Shown in pieces: positions 1 to 7,585 of a DNA stretch of 64,000 nt. Positions within the stretch are counted from its first letter, which is position 1, and each line of letters opens with the position of its first letter. The notes under the pieces were generated by a model. That model saw only the letters and a program-made list of their open reading frames with translations. It was not told where the DNA came from and searched no databases. The position numbers and the translations under genes were made by a program. Source of the DNA: PMG-095 sp049324695 (GTDB taxonomy: Bacteria; Myxococcota_A; Polyangia; Polyangiales; Polyangiaceae); assembly GCA_049324695.1 (NCBI GenBank), contig JBMOMJ010000005.1:144140-208139 (forward strand). The letters run 5' to 3'.

Positions 1-1
1 T

Positions 2-325
2 GCGTCGATGAAGCTCGACGCTGTCGACTACATCAAGAAGCCGTTCAACGTCGACGAATTCCGCGAAGTGTTGTCGCGCGTGATGAAGAAGAAGGGCCTC
101 GCGCGCACGCCCGAGGAGCAGCTTCACAAGATCATCGGCGACACGATTCGCACGTTGCGCAAAGACAAAGAGCTCACGCTGAAGCAGATGAGCCGCCGCA
201 CAGGTCTCAGCATTTCGCTGCTCTCGCAAATCGAACGCGCTGAATCGAGCCCGTCGATCTCGAGCTTGTACAAGATCGCGATCGCACTCGACTCTAAGAT
301 TCACGACTTGTTCGGAAACAACTGA
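2..325 (+). CDS. Response regulator receiver fused to XRE-type HTH (3' part only)
   Basis: The gene enters from the left edge; the frame is open from base 2, so the N-terminus is missing. What remains begins with the end of a CheY-like receiver domain: DAVDYIKKPF holds the conserved lysine-proline switch segment. A short linker leads to a Cro/C1-type helix-turn-helix (about the last 65 residues, with LTLKQMSRRTGLSISLLSQIE as the HTH core, S-x-S-S-LYKIA following). Family knowledge: such proteins are DNA-binding response regulators whose output is an XRE domain rather than the commoner OmpR or NarL types. The phospho-acceptor aspartate and any partner kinase lie outside the window. Function beyond transcriptional control cannot be assigned. 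Confidence 0.85.
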   Translation, partial: ASMKLDAVDYIKKPFNVDEFREVLSRVMKKKGLARTPEEQLHKIIGDTIRTLRKDKELTLKQMSRRTGLSISLLSQIERAESSPSISSLYKIAIALDSKIHDLFGNN

Positions 326-337
326 CTCGCAACCCAT

Positions 338-366
338 GCGAGGGTTTCGCTGACGAAAATCCTCGC
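338..366 (+). terminator. Hairpin just after the receiver-XRE gene
   Basis: A 12-bp stem with one bulged A and a 4-nt loop starts 12 bases after the stop codon. No T-tract follows, so it is only terminator-like; it may instead protect the 3' end. Confidence 0.45.
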
Positions 367-377
367 TGAACCATCGT

Positions 378-407
378 TCACTGGCTCATTCGCGCCGGAG
401 CCAGTGA
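378..407. terminator. Second perfect 10-bp hairpin, tandem with the first
   Basis: TCACTGGCTC at 378-387 pairs perfectly with GAGCCAGTGA at 398-407 around a 10-nt loop. It follows the first hairpin by 11 bases. The pair probably closes the receiver-XRE transcript, or acts on both strands. Confidence 0.45.
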
Positions 408-1111
408 GCGGGCGAGCCAGCGTGAACCTTTGCGGGAAGTCGTTGCAGGCGCATTGCTGGAGCTGGCGCACATTCGCAAGCGTGTACGGCTTTGTTCCGT
501 ACCCTGGAAGAATGACTATGGCGCGCGAGCGCTAGACGCAGCAATGTACCCCTCCCCTCCGTTGCATCCGCGCGCGTCCATCGGTCCGTCGCGCTGCCAT
601 CGGTCGTGAAGCGGATCTCCACGCGCCGTATGCGTTCATGCATCCCGCCGCGCACGCATGTGACGCGTCGCGCGTCCAACGTGCACCGTGAACGCTCCGC
701 TTCGCCATTCAACCGCTATCGACGAGCAACTCACTCGGAACGCGGCTGACGGTTTTGTTAATGCAGGGCCCGCACCGCAGGCGGGGGGTTGTTTGGGGGG
801 GTGTGTATGGGGGGCAAACCGCGGTACGGACCCTGCACTTTTAGTCTTACCACGCGATCGCTCGTTCCGCGAACGGAAAACAGAAATTGCGGAGCTCGGC
901 CCCTCGACCGATGAATACGCGCCAATAGAGCCCGCGATTTCTCGAAGCGTTGCCTGCTCCAACTGCCGCTCTGCCACATTCCCACGCGTATTACGTCGCC
1001 GCGGGAGCGGTTTCGCCACGCCAGACAACACGGCTGACGACGGGCGTTCTTCGCTAGTTGGGCGGCACTCGCACGCTGCGGGCTCGCGCGCTCTTGATTC
1101 AGTTTTCTTCG
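408..1111. other. Gene-free stretch between hairpins and tRNA-Met
   Basis: No convincing protein gene. Open frames here are low-quality, and the longest plus-strand one runs into the tRNA. It contains three long G runs (783-788, 795-801, 809-814) inside the loop of a long inverted repeat, listed separately. Confidence 0.6.
760..839 (-). ncRNA. Candidate structured RNA: 21-bp stem with C-rich loop
   Basis: Arms 760-780 and 819-839 can form a 21-bp stem. The four positions that are not Watson-Crick pairs (761/838, 769/830, 773/826, 779/820) are A-C mismatches on the plus strand but G-U wobbles on the minus strand. Read as minus-strand RNA the stem has no mismatch at all. The 38-nt loop then displays three C runs (6, 7 and 6) separated by short A/U-containing linkers. 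It lies about 270 bases downstream of tRNA-Met on the same strand. Seen: the pairing. Inferred: that it is a real transcript, perhaps one whose loop pairs with G-rich ribosome-binding sites. Confidence 0.4.
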
Positions 1112-1185
1112 TGCCGAAGGTCGGACTTGAACCGACGACCCCACGCTTATGAAGCGCGTGCTCTAACCAGCTGAGCTACTTCGGC
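1112..1185 (-). tRNA. tRNA-Met (CAU), elongator type
   Basis: A full 74-nt cloverleaf on the minus strand. The acceptor stem is GCCGAAG/CTTCGGC, the D arm is GCTC/GAGC, the anticodon loop is TTCATAA, and the T arm is GTCGG-TTCAAGT-CCGAC. The G1-C72 pair excludes initiator tRNA, and the D-loop and variable-loop sequence (GAGCAC, GGGTC) matches elongator Met more than Ile2. The 3' CCA is not encoded: ACGA follows the acceptor stem. Confidence 0.9.
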
Positions 1186-1257
1186 GAGTTCCGGCGCCGC
1201 AATATTATCTTCGCGAAATAGCTGTCAAGTCGGCCAACAAGCCTGGGATAAAACGGG

Positions 1258-2562
1258 CTAATCGGCGACGTGACCCGGGCCCGGGCCGCGGCGACCCACG
1301 GCAGGATTGCGCTCGTCGAACGTGAAGCGAATCGCGCGCGATGCGAGCGCGGCGGGAACGCGACCGAATGCCGGTAGCTGCCGCACGGCGACGACCACGT
1401 TGCGGTCGAACTCGGCGATGCCGCTCGGGCGCACGACAGCGACGTTGGCGATGCGCCCGGCGCCGTCGAGCGTGAATTCGAACACGACGAGCCCGCCGCG
1501 ACCTTCGAGCTTTGCCCAGTGCGGAAAGGTGTCTTCGAGCGCGTGTTCGACGCGCGCGCGTAATCCGCGATAGAAGGGGTCGAGACCTGGATCCGCCGTG
1601 GGCTCACCCAAGCCGCTGCCGCTGCCTGCGGCTTGCGCTCGGGAGCCGTTGGCGTTGCCTAGTGCGGCACCCGCCTCTCCCGGGCCGGGCTCGCCGCCAA
1701 TGCCGTCGGTGGCTTCGCCGCCCAGCGTGCTGGCCTGGAGCAGGGATGCCACGCGCAGCGCGACGCGCTGATCACTCTCTTGTGTATCGCTCGGGCGCTG
1801 GCGCTCGGCGGCGGGAACTGCGGCGCGCGAGGATGGCACTGACGGACGCGCCATCAGAATGGGAGCGCTGAGTCGAGGTGCGCCCTGAAGGCCCACAACA
1901 GGCGCGCCCGCGGACACGCTGGCGGCGTCTCCCAACGTCGACGCGCCGCGAGGGCCATCGCTCCCCTCTCCTGCACGCGCCCCGAGTGTGGCACCGACCG
2001 CGTGCGGGCTATTCGCAGAGAGCGCGCCCACTCCTGGAGCCGCTTCGGCCAGCGGACGGCGCAGAGCCAGGCGACCGCGACCGCTCGCCACGAAGTCGAG
2101 CTCCATGGGGTTGGGCGTCGCACGTCGATCATCCCAGCTTTGGCGGCGTCGCGCGGTGCGCAGGCGCTGCACTTGGCTTTGATCGAGGTGGTTGGGTGTG
2201 TCGCGCTGCAAAGTCAGCGGATCGAGACTGCTCGAGAGATTGGTGGCTCGCTCACCACGCTGCTTGGCACCGCGGCCTTGCGTCGTGAGATCGGGCCGCG
2301 CAACCGCGTGTGCATTACTCGCGCGCAGCGGCTTGGGTTCTTCGGGGACGCGCCGCGTGTCCCGCGCAGCGTCGCCTAACGCGGCCGAACCAGCAGCTTC
2401 ACGCGGCGTTTCTTCCTCTTCGACTACGACGATTTCGTTCGCAGAGGGCGACGAGCTACTCGAAGAGTGCGCAGACCAAAGCCACGCTCCCGCTGCCACC
2501 AACAAGCAATGCCCCGCGATCGACGCGGCGAGCGCGCCCGGTTCGATTCGGCTCGTTCGCAC
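1258..2562 (-). CDS. TonB-like energy transducer protein
   Basis: A 434-residue protein starting at GTG; no better in-frame ATG precedes the membrane segment. One N-terminal transmembrane helix (about residues 8-30, GALAASIAGHCLLVAAGAWL) follows a short positively charged tail. A long low-complexity Ala/Gly/Ser/Arg periplasmic linker follows. The C-terminal ~110 residues (from DPFYRGLRARVEHALEDTFP) form a TonB C-terminal-type domain with the GLVVFEFTLDGAGRIANVAVVRPSG strand-turn-strand pattern. Known role: coupling inner-membrane energy to outer-membrane transporters, or simply spanning the periplasm. No ExbB/ExbD genes are adjacent. It is the last protein gene of the minus-strand series that begins at 9.7 kb, 23 bases after tatD, with tRNA-Met just downstream. 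Confidence 0.75.
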   Translation of the reverse strand: MRTSRIEPGALAASIAGHCLLVAAGAWLWSAHSSSSSSPSANEIVVVEEEETPREAAGSAALGDAARDTRRVPEEPKPLRASNAHAVARPDLTTQGRGAKQRGERATNLSSSLDPLTLQRDTPNHLDQSQVQRLRTARRRQSWDDRRATPNPMELDFVASGRGRLALRRPLAEAAPGVGALSANSPHAVGATLGARAGEGSDGPRGASTLGDAASVSAGAPVVGLQGAPRLSAPILMARPSVPSSRAAVPAAERQRPSDTQESDQRVALRVASLLQASTLGGEATDGIGGEPGPGEAGAALGNANGSRAQAAGSGSGLGEPTADPGLDPFYRGLRARVEHALEDTFPHWAKLEGRGGLVVFEFTLDGAGRIANVAVVRPSGIAEFDRNVVVAVRQLPAFGRVPAALASRAIRFTFDERNPAVGRRGPGPGHVAD

Positions 2563-2585
2563 CCATAGATTGTAATGACGAAGTG

Positions 2586-3365
2586 CTAGCTCTCAAGTGC
2601 GAGACCAAAGCGACGCGCAGCATTTCGCGTAGTCTGGACGCATAAGTCGGACAGTTCGGTACCCCTGAGTGAGGCGAGATAGCGAGCAGTGTGCAGCAAA
2701 AAGGCTGGTTCGCAGCGTTTGCCGCGCAGCGGTACCGGCGCCAAATAGGGGCTGTCGGTTTCAACCAGGATGCGATCGCCGGGAGCCCAAGCAGCGACTT
2801 CTTGGATCGGGAGCGCACGTTTGAAAGTGACGATGCCCGAAAAGGAAAGGTCGAAACCGAGGTCCAGCGCCTTTTGTGCGAACGCGCGATCTTCGCTGAA
2901 ACAGTGAATGACGCCGCCCACGTCGCGCGCGGATTCGCTGCTGAGAAGCTCGAGCGTTTCGGCCGCTGCGCTACGTGTATGAATGACTATTGGCTTCCGG
3001 AGCTCGCGTGCGATCGCGATCATACGCGCAAAGACGTCGCGCTGAACCGCTCGCGGCGAGTGGTCGTAGTGATAGTCGAGACCTACTTCGCCGAGCGCAA
3101 CGACTCGCGGTTGTGCCAGGAGCGCACGCAGCTCGAGCTCGAGTTCGCCATCGAAGCTCGTTGCGTCGTGCGGATGGACGCCGACCGTCGCCCACACGTT
3201 GGGCGCACGCGCCGCGAGGGCTACCGCTTCGCGCATAGCCGATACACCGCCGACACCGATGCAGGTCAGGTAGTGAACGCCGGCCTCTTGGGCACGCGCA
3301 ATGATGGCGTCCGCCTCTCCGGCTGCGTTTTCGGAGTCGAGATGGCAATGCGTGTCGAACCACAT
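2586..3365 (-). CDS. tatD: TatD family metal-dependent hydrolase/DNase
   Basis: A 259-residue TIM-barrel hydrolase, normal length for the family. All metal-ligand motifs are present: DTHCHLD at residues 4-10, GEVGLDYHY, IHTR, VIHCF and ETDSPY near the C-terminus. The start was placed at the ATG before WFDTHCH; upstream in-frame codons only add non-homologous sequence. TatD proteins are 3'-5' exonucleases on DNA, also implicated in RNA processing and D-aminoacyl-tRNA handling. The gene follows the APC permease by 11 bases and precedes the TonB-like gene by 23 bases, so they are probably cotranscribed. Confidence 0.93.
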   Translation of the reverse strand: MWFDTHCHLDSENAAGEADAIIARAQEAGVHYLTCIGVGGVSAMREAVALAARAPNVWATVGVHPHDATSFDGELELELRALLAQPRVVALGEVGLDYHYDHSPRAVQRDVFARMIAIARELRKPIVIHTRSAAAETLELLSSESARDVGGVIHCFSEDRAFAQKALDLGFDLSFSGIVTFKRALPIQEVAAWAPGDRILVETDSPYLAPVPLRGKRCEPAFLLHTARYLASLRGTELSDLCVQTTRNAARRFGLALES

Positions 3366-3376
3366 GCAGGCGCAGC

Positions 3377-4648
3377 TTAGAGCCGCTCGCGACGTTGGGC
3401 ACGTCGCTTCGTGTAAGCGCTGACTAGCGCCGCCAAGACCCCGGCCAACACGACCCCGGCGAGCACCCGTAGCTCGCGCAGGTCGACGGCGCGCACCAAA
3501 AAGCCCACCGCGAACAGACTGGTGAACGCAGGCAGCAGCCATACACGCGTCAGCCCTGCATCACCACGCAAGGCCAACACCACGAGTGACGCCAGCGCGC
3601 TCACGTATTGCAACAACACCGCTGCGCTCGAAAGCACGAACAAAGAGCCAAGACGTTGCGAAGACGCCAGGACCCCAATGAGCAGCGCGCTCGTCCATAG
3701 CGCAAATCGAGGCACGGCGCGCGAATCGAGTGCGCCCAGTTGGCTCGCGATGCCGCCCTCTCCGGCCAGCGCGGCTACGTAGCGTGGCGTCATCACGATC
3801 ATGCCGAACGCTGTGGCGAGCGCCGAAAGGTTGGTGCCCACGGCGACCAATGTCATCAGCGACGCACCACCAACGCGCTGCGCGGCGTGTGCCAACGGCG
3901 CCGAGTGTGCTGCCAAGTCTGGAGCCGCGCTAACACACGCGAGCTGAATCAACCCGTACAGGAGCGCCGCAAACATCAAAGAGCCAATCGTGGCGATCGC
4001 GACTGCACCGCGGCCCCGAGCGCTACCAGCCAACACAGGCACCGCTTCGAAACCTTGCAGAGGGAACACGGCGATGAGCAGCGCACGCGCGAAGCCAGAA
4101 GCCGGATTGTCCGCCGGCGTCGCGCTGGGTGCGGACGGCTGCGCGAGCAAGGCGAAGAGCAGCAGCAGCGCCAGCGGCACCAGCTTCAAAACCGTGAGTG
4201 CGTCCCAGGTCCACGCGCTCGGGCGTAGACCTGCGGCGGCGACCAGTGACAGAGCTCCCACCGTGGCCCAAGCAAACGCGACCCGCGCCGCGCCTTCGGG
4301 GACGTGCAGCGCGGGAGCCAGGTGGTCACGCAAGCCCGAGATCACTGCCGCCGTACTGAGCAGAGCCGAGATCGCCGTGACCCAGCCGACGCCAAACGCG
4401 AGCGATGGCCCGAACGCCGCGCGCGCCCACACGTACGGACCGCCGTCGAGCCCGAGGCGGGCGCCCAGCGCCGAAAACATCAGGGCCACTGGCACGAGCA
4501 ACGCGCCGGTCGCCAAGTACACCAGCGCTCCAGCTTTGCCGGGCACCAACGCGGCTACGAGGTTGGGCGTAAAAAAAATGCCGACGCCGACGATGCCGTT
4601 GATGCCCAGCGCCAGCAGCGAGAATGCGCCGACGCGTTGAGCCGTCAC
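3377..4648 (-). CDS. APC-superfamily amino acid permease
   Basis: A 423-residue polytopic membrane protein with about 12 hydrophobic helices. The N-terminus carries the APC hallmark in helix 1, LLALGINGIVGVGIFFTPN, where the unwound G-x-G segment binds the substrate backbone. The start chosen is GTG at 4648: its last two bases are the first two of the prkA stop (GTGA), giving translational coupling. Long upstream in-frame sequence belongs to prkA in another frame. The substrate is unknown; amino acids or amines are typical. Location beside prkA suggests a role in nutrient-stress physiology, but that is inference. Confidence 0.85.
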   Translation of the reverse strand: MTAQRVGAFSLLALGINGIVGVGIFFTPNLVAALVPGKAGALVYLATGALLVPVALMFSALGARLGLDGGPYVWARAAFGPSLAFGVGWVTAISALLSTAAVISGLRDHLAPALHVPEGAARVAFAWATVGALSLVAAAGLRPSAWTWDALTVLKLVPLALLLLFALLAQPSAPSATPADNPASGFARALLIAVFPLQGFEAVPVLAGSARGRGAVAIATIGSLMFAALLYGLIQLACVSAAPDLAAHSAPLAHAAQRVGGASLMTLVAVGTNLSALATAFGMIVMTPRYVAALAGEGGIASQLGALDSRAVPRFALWTSALLIGVLASSQRLGSLFVLSSAAVLLQYVSALASLVVLALRGDAGLTRVWLLPAFTSLFAVGFLVRAVDLRELRVLAGVVLAGVLAALVSAYTKRRAQRRERL

Positions 4649-6891
4649 GGCAAGATTTGGTGAAACCGCTCGCGCACCAAGGCAGCGGCGGCGTCCGCGG
4701 CGGACTCGTCCTTGTAGCCGAACTTGGCTTCCAACTCGTCGAGCGCGCGACGCGCAGCGCCCTTGCGAGCGTCGTCGAGACCGGCGCCCTCCTCGCGCAG
4801 CAAGATCACGATATCGTGGCACAGGCGCGCCACGCTGCTGCGACGCTCGGCGAAGGCAGCCTCGCGAATCCGCTTCAAATAGCCGGCGAATACGCGCGTG
4901 TTGTCGACGGGCTCGTCGGGATGATCGATGACCCACGCCGCGATCGTGCTGATTAGACCATGACGAAAGTCTTGCGAGCGCTCCGGCGCCCCCAACAGCG
5001 TCTCCACCTCGCGCATCAAGCGCTCGTCGGGTTCCTCGTATTGGCTCGTCATGGGGTTGCGCAGCTTCTCCCCCTTCACCCAGAAGCTTACGTGCGTGAC
5101 GTAGCGGTTGAAGAGGTCGTTGTAGCTCGCTTCATCCACCAAACCGCTCGCGATGCGCAATTCGTCCTCCAACATGTCGAGTAGACGCTCGCGGATGGTG
5201 CGGCGAAACAAGCCGTGGTCGTGATAGCCACCTGGCAACTTCTCTTCTTGCAGGAAGGCGTACTCGTTGGTGCGCTCGCATAGCTCATCGAGCTCTTCCA
5301 GCACGGCAAACGGCGAGAGGCAGGAGAACCTTGGGTTTTGTGCGGCGTCGAGCAAGACGCCCCTCATCTCGCGCGGGCTCGCGCCAACGCTGCCTTCGTA
5401 AATGGGGTAGGCGTCGCTCTCGGTGTAGAGCTCGGCCACGTTGTTGCGGAGGAGCTTCTTGGCTTCGTCGTCGAGGCGCCCAGGTGGCGCACCGGTCGCG
5501 TAGAGCTCGGCTTTTTCCACCGCCGAGAGCTCACTCAAAATGTCGCGCAACGGCTTATGGAAGCGATCGGGGTTGGGTCGGCGCATGCGCGTGAGCACCG
5601 CGAACATCGCTGCGATTTGCGTCGCGTGCGGCGCCACGTGTTTGCGAACGTGTGGGGCGATCTGCGCGTCGTAAATGGCCTGCTCGTCCACCCAACTCAA
5701 GAGGTACGGCGCGCGCACGAGCTCGAAGCGGCCGCGGAAGCTCTCGAACTCGGGGTGCTCTTTGAAGGCCGCGAGATGCACCTCGTTGGCGCTCGCTAGC
5801 ATGACGCAGTTTACGTGCAGAGTTTGCGAACGCAGTGACACCTCACCGGTCTCGGCGGTGATCTGCAGGTACTTGAAGGCGTCGAGCGGGCGCTTCAGCA
5901 GGTCCGAAAATTCGAGCAGGCCACCGCTTGCGTCGACGAGCTCACCGAAGGCCTCGAACATGGTGATTGCTTGCAGCGCCGAGGGCAGCGCCCCCAGGCT
6001 GCGGTCTGCCGTGATTTGGCGCTCGCCGGCGTCCACCGACAATTGCGGGCCCAAGGTGACCGCGCCGATGCGATAGCGCCGCGAGATGAAGTAGCGCTCC
6101 ACCTGAACGTGGCGCAACACCTGCTCGAGCGAGCCGTCGTACGTGCCGAGCAGCGCTTCGTAAACCTGACGGCTGCGGTGCGAAAGCTCGCCCCGTAGCA
6201 CCCATGCCGGCGGCGGGTCGCTGACGCCCGCTTGTTGGTAGAGCCGTTCCAGAATTTGCCTGCGCTCGGGACGCGGCAAAAGAAATAGAGGATGGTCACG
6301 CACTTCCATCAATAGGCGTGCGTCGATCTCCTCCTCGGGCATGTGCGCGTAGCTCTGCTCACGGCTGAGCGGCGCCGAACGCTTGCCGCCAAACCCGATC
6401 ACGCCCCGCAGTGTCTTTTCGTTGGGGAACACCCAGTGAAAGCGATATAGCGCGCCGTCATCGGTCGACGAGTAATGCTCGAGCGCGCGCATCAAACATG
6501 CGGCGACGGTGCTCTTGGCCGAACCGTTCGGGCCATGCATCACGACAACGCGATTCGGACGGCCCTCACGCACGAAGTTGCTGAGCGCGCGGTAAATCTC
6601 GCCCTGCACGAACTCTTGCCCTACGAGCTGCTCGCGCTTCGCGTCAGCCGGCTCCAAGAAGGGCAAGTCGAAAAGCCGAAAGCGGGTAAGCTCGCCCCAC
6701 GGTCGCTCGATGGTGGTCTTGCCGTAGTAGTCGAAGGCATCGCGCAAATAGCGCGCCGCGTCGCGCGAGTACCGCACGGGATCGGTTGCAAACAGCTCCA
6801 GATACTCTTGAAAACCGAGTAGCCGCCGTTGCTCTTCGAAGTTCTTCTGGACCCGGTCGGCTATCTCGCGAAGTTCGTCGACGATCCCCAT
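4645..6891 (-). CDS. prkA: PrkA family AAA-type serine protein kinase
   Basis: A 748-residue protein, rather longer than the ~640-residue PrkA of Bacillus or E. coli (YeaG). It opens with the PrkA leader (EEYLELFATDPVRYSRDAARYL type), then a AAA P-loop GPNGSAKST at residues 120-128 followed by the family-typical YSSTDDGALYRFHWVFPNE. The C-terminal third is the PrkA domain, with a helical DELRIASGLVDEASYNDLFNRYVTHVSFWVKGEK segment. PrkA links starvation or stress to phosphorylation of target proteins, and in Bacillus acts in sporulation. The usual partners yeaH (VWA protein) and spoVR/ycgB are not next to it here. Its stop overlaps the start of the APC permease gene. SD and ATG are clear at the 5' end, 46 bases after the lipoprotein gene. 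Confidence 0.92.
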   Translation of the reverse strand: MGIVDELREIADRVQKNFEEQRRLLGFQEYLELFATDPVRYSRDAARYLRDAFDYYGKTTIERPWGELTRFRLFDLPFLEPADAKREQLVGQEFVQGEIYRALSNFVREGRPNRVVVMHGPNGSAKSTVAACLMRALEHYSSTDDGALYRFHWVFPNEKTLRGVIGFGGKRSAPLSREQSYAHMPEEEIDARLLMEVRDHPLFLLPRPERRQILERLYQQAGVSDPPPAWVLRGELSHRSRQVYEALLGTYDGSLEQVLRHVQVERYFISRRYRIGAVTLGPQLSVDAGERQITADRSLGALPSALQAITMFEAFGELVDASGGLLEFSDLLKRPLDAFKYLQITAETGEVSLRSQTLHVNCVMLASANEVHLAAFKEHPEFESFRGRFELVRAPYLLSWVDEQAIYDAQIAPHVRKHVAPHATQIAAMFAVLTRMRRPNPDRFHKPLRDILSELSAVEKAELYATGAPPGRLDDEAKKLLRNNVAELYTESDAYPIYEGSVGASPREMRGVLLDAAQNPRFSCLSPFAVLEELDELCERTNEYAFLQEEKLPGGYHDHGLFRRTIRERLLDMLEDELRIASGLVDEASYNDLFNRYVTHVSFWVKGEKLRNPMTSQYEEPDERLMREVETLLGAPERSQDFRHGLISTIAAWVIDHPDEPVDNTRVFAGYLKRIREAAFAERRSSVARLCHDIVILLREEGAGLDDARKGAARRALDELEAKFGYKDESAADAAAALVRERFHQILP

Positions 6892-6937
6892 CCGCCCGAT
6901 CCTACACTCTGGTGACCGAAAGCTCCCTGAATTTTCA

Positions 6938-7528
6938 CTACTTAGCTTCCAGCACCAGCGAAAGGTCGCGTTTTTCGATCAGACACTTGTCGTCAGTACA
7001 AACCGAGAAGGAAAACTGACCCGCGAGTGTGTGCTTGCCAGCCGACTGCACAGTGAAGGGCACGGTCATCGTTGCACGTGCGGTCTCGAGCTTCACGTTG
7101 TCTTTGCCGACGACTGGCGATGGAAAGCTGAGCCCCGCCTGCTCCTTCGGTTTGAACTTGTACGGGTACTTGTCGTTCACGTGGAACGGCGCTTTGGCAT
7201 CGAGCACGATCTGCGCCTGTGCAGGCTTGCCGGCTTCGTAGCTGCCGCTCGGAGACAAGCTGAGCTCGAAGTTGGCTTCGGCAATGCGCGCGCTTCCACC
7301 TGCGGTAGCTTCCGGAGCCTGTGCTGCGGCGGCTTGGGCGGGCGCAGGCTCGGCCGCAGGAGCTGCAGCAGCGACCGGCGCTGCGGGAGCCGTGGCAGGC
7401 AAGCTGGCGGCGCTTGGAGCTTCGGCGGAAGCCGGTCGATCCTTGTTGCAAGCGGTGAGCGCGCAGCCGAACGCGCTGCCCAGCGCGAGCATGGAAAGGA
7501 CACGTCGCCGATAGGTGGAGGAGGTCAT
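6938..7528 (-). CDS. Lipoprotein with DsbD-alpha-like C-terminal domain
   Basis: A 196-residue exported lipoprotein. The start is the ATG at 7528 (AAGGG ribosome site just upstream); a longer in-frame extension to 7582 is less likely. The signal ends in the lipobox LTAC, so Cys is lipidated. An Ala/Pro-rich linker (about residues 35-80) leads to a beta-rich domain. That domain ends in SVCTDDKCLIEKRDLSL, whose C-x4-C pair and surroundings recall the N-terminal immunoglobulin-like domain of DsbD, which carries electrons to periplasmic thiol proteins. That match is by eye and tentative. The gene lies between the Hanks-type kinase gene and prkA, with gaps of about 50 bases on each side. Confidence 0.65.
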   Translation of the reverse strand: MTSSTYRRRVLSMLALGSAFGCALTACNKDRPASAEAPSAASLPATAPAAPVAAAAPAAEPAPAQAAAAQAPEATAGGSARIAEANFELSLSPSGSYEAGKPAQAQIVLDAKAPFHVNDKYPYKFKPKEQAGLSFPSPVVGKDNVKLETARATMTVPFTVQSAGKHTLAGQFSFSVCTDDKCLIEKRDLSLVLEAK

Positions 7529-7585
7529 GCCCTTGAAATACCACACGACTCCTACGAGGGAAGGCCGGCCCGGGCGGGACACGCC

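Noticed and set aside
688..1152. 154-codon plus-strand ORF ending in GLEPTTP
   Set aside because: Its end is the translation of the antisense of tRNA-Met, a well-known false-gene signature; the rest has no recognisable features.
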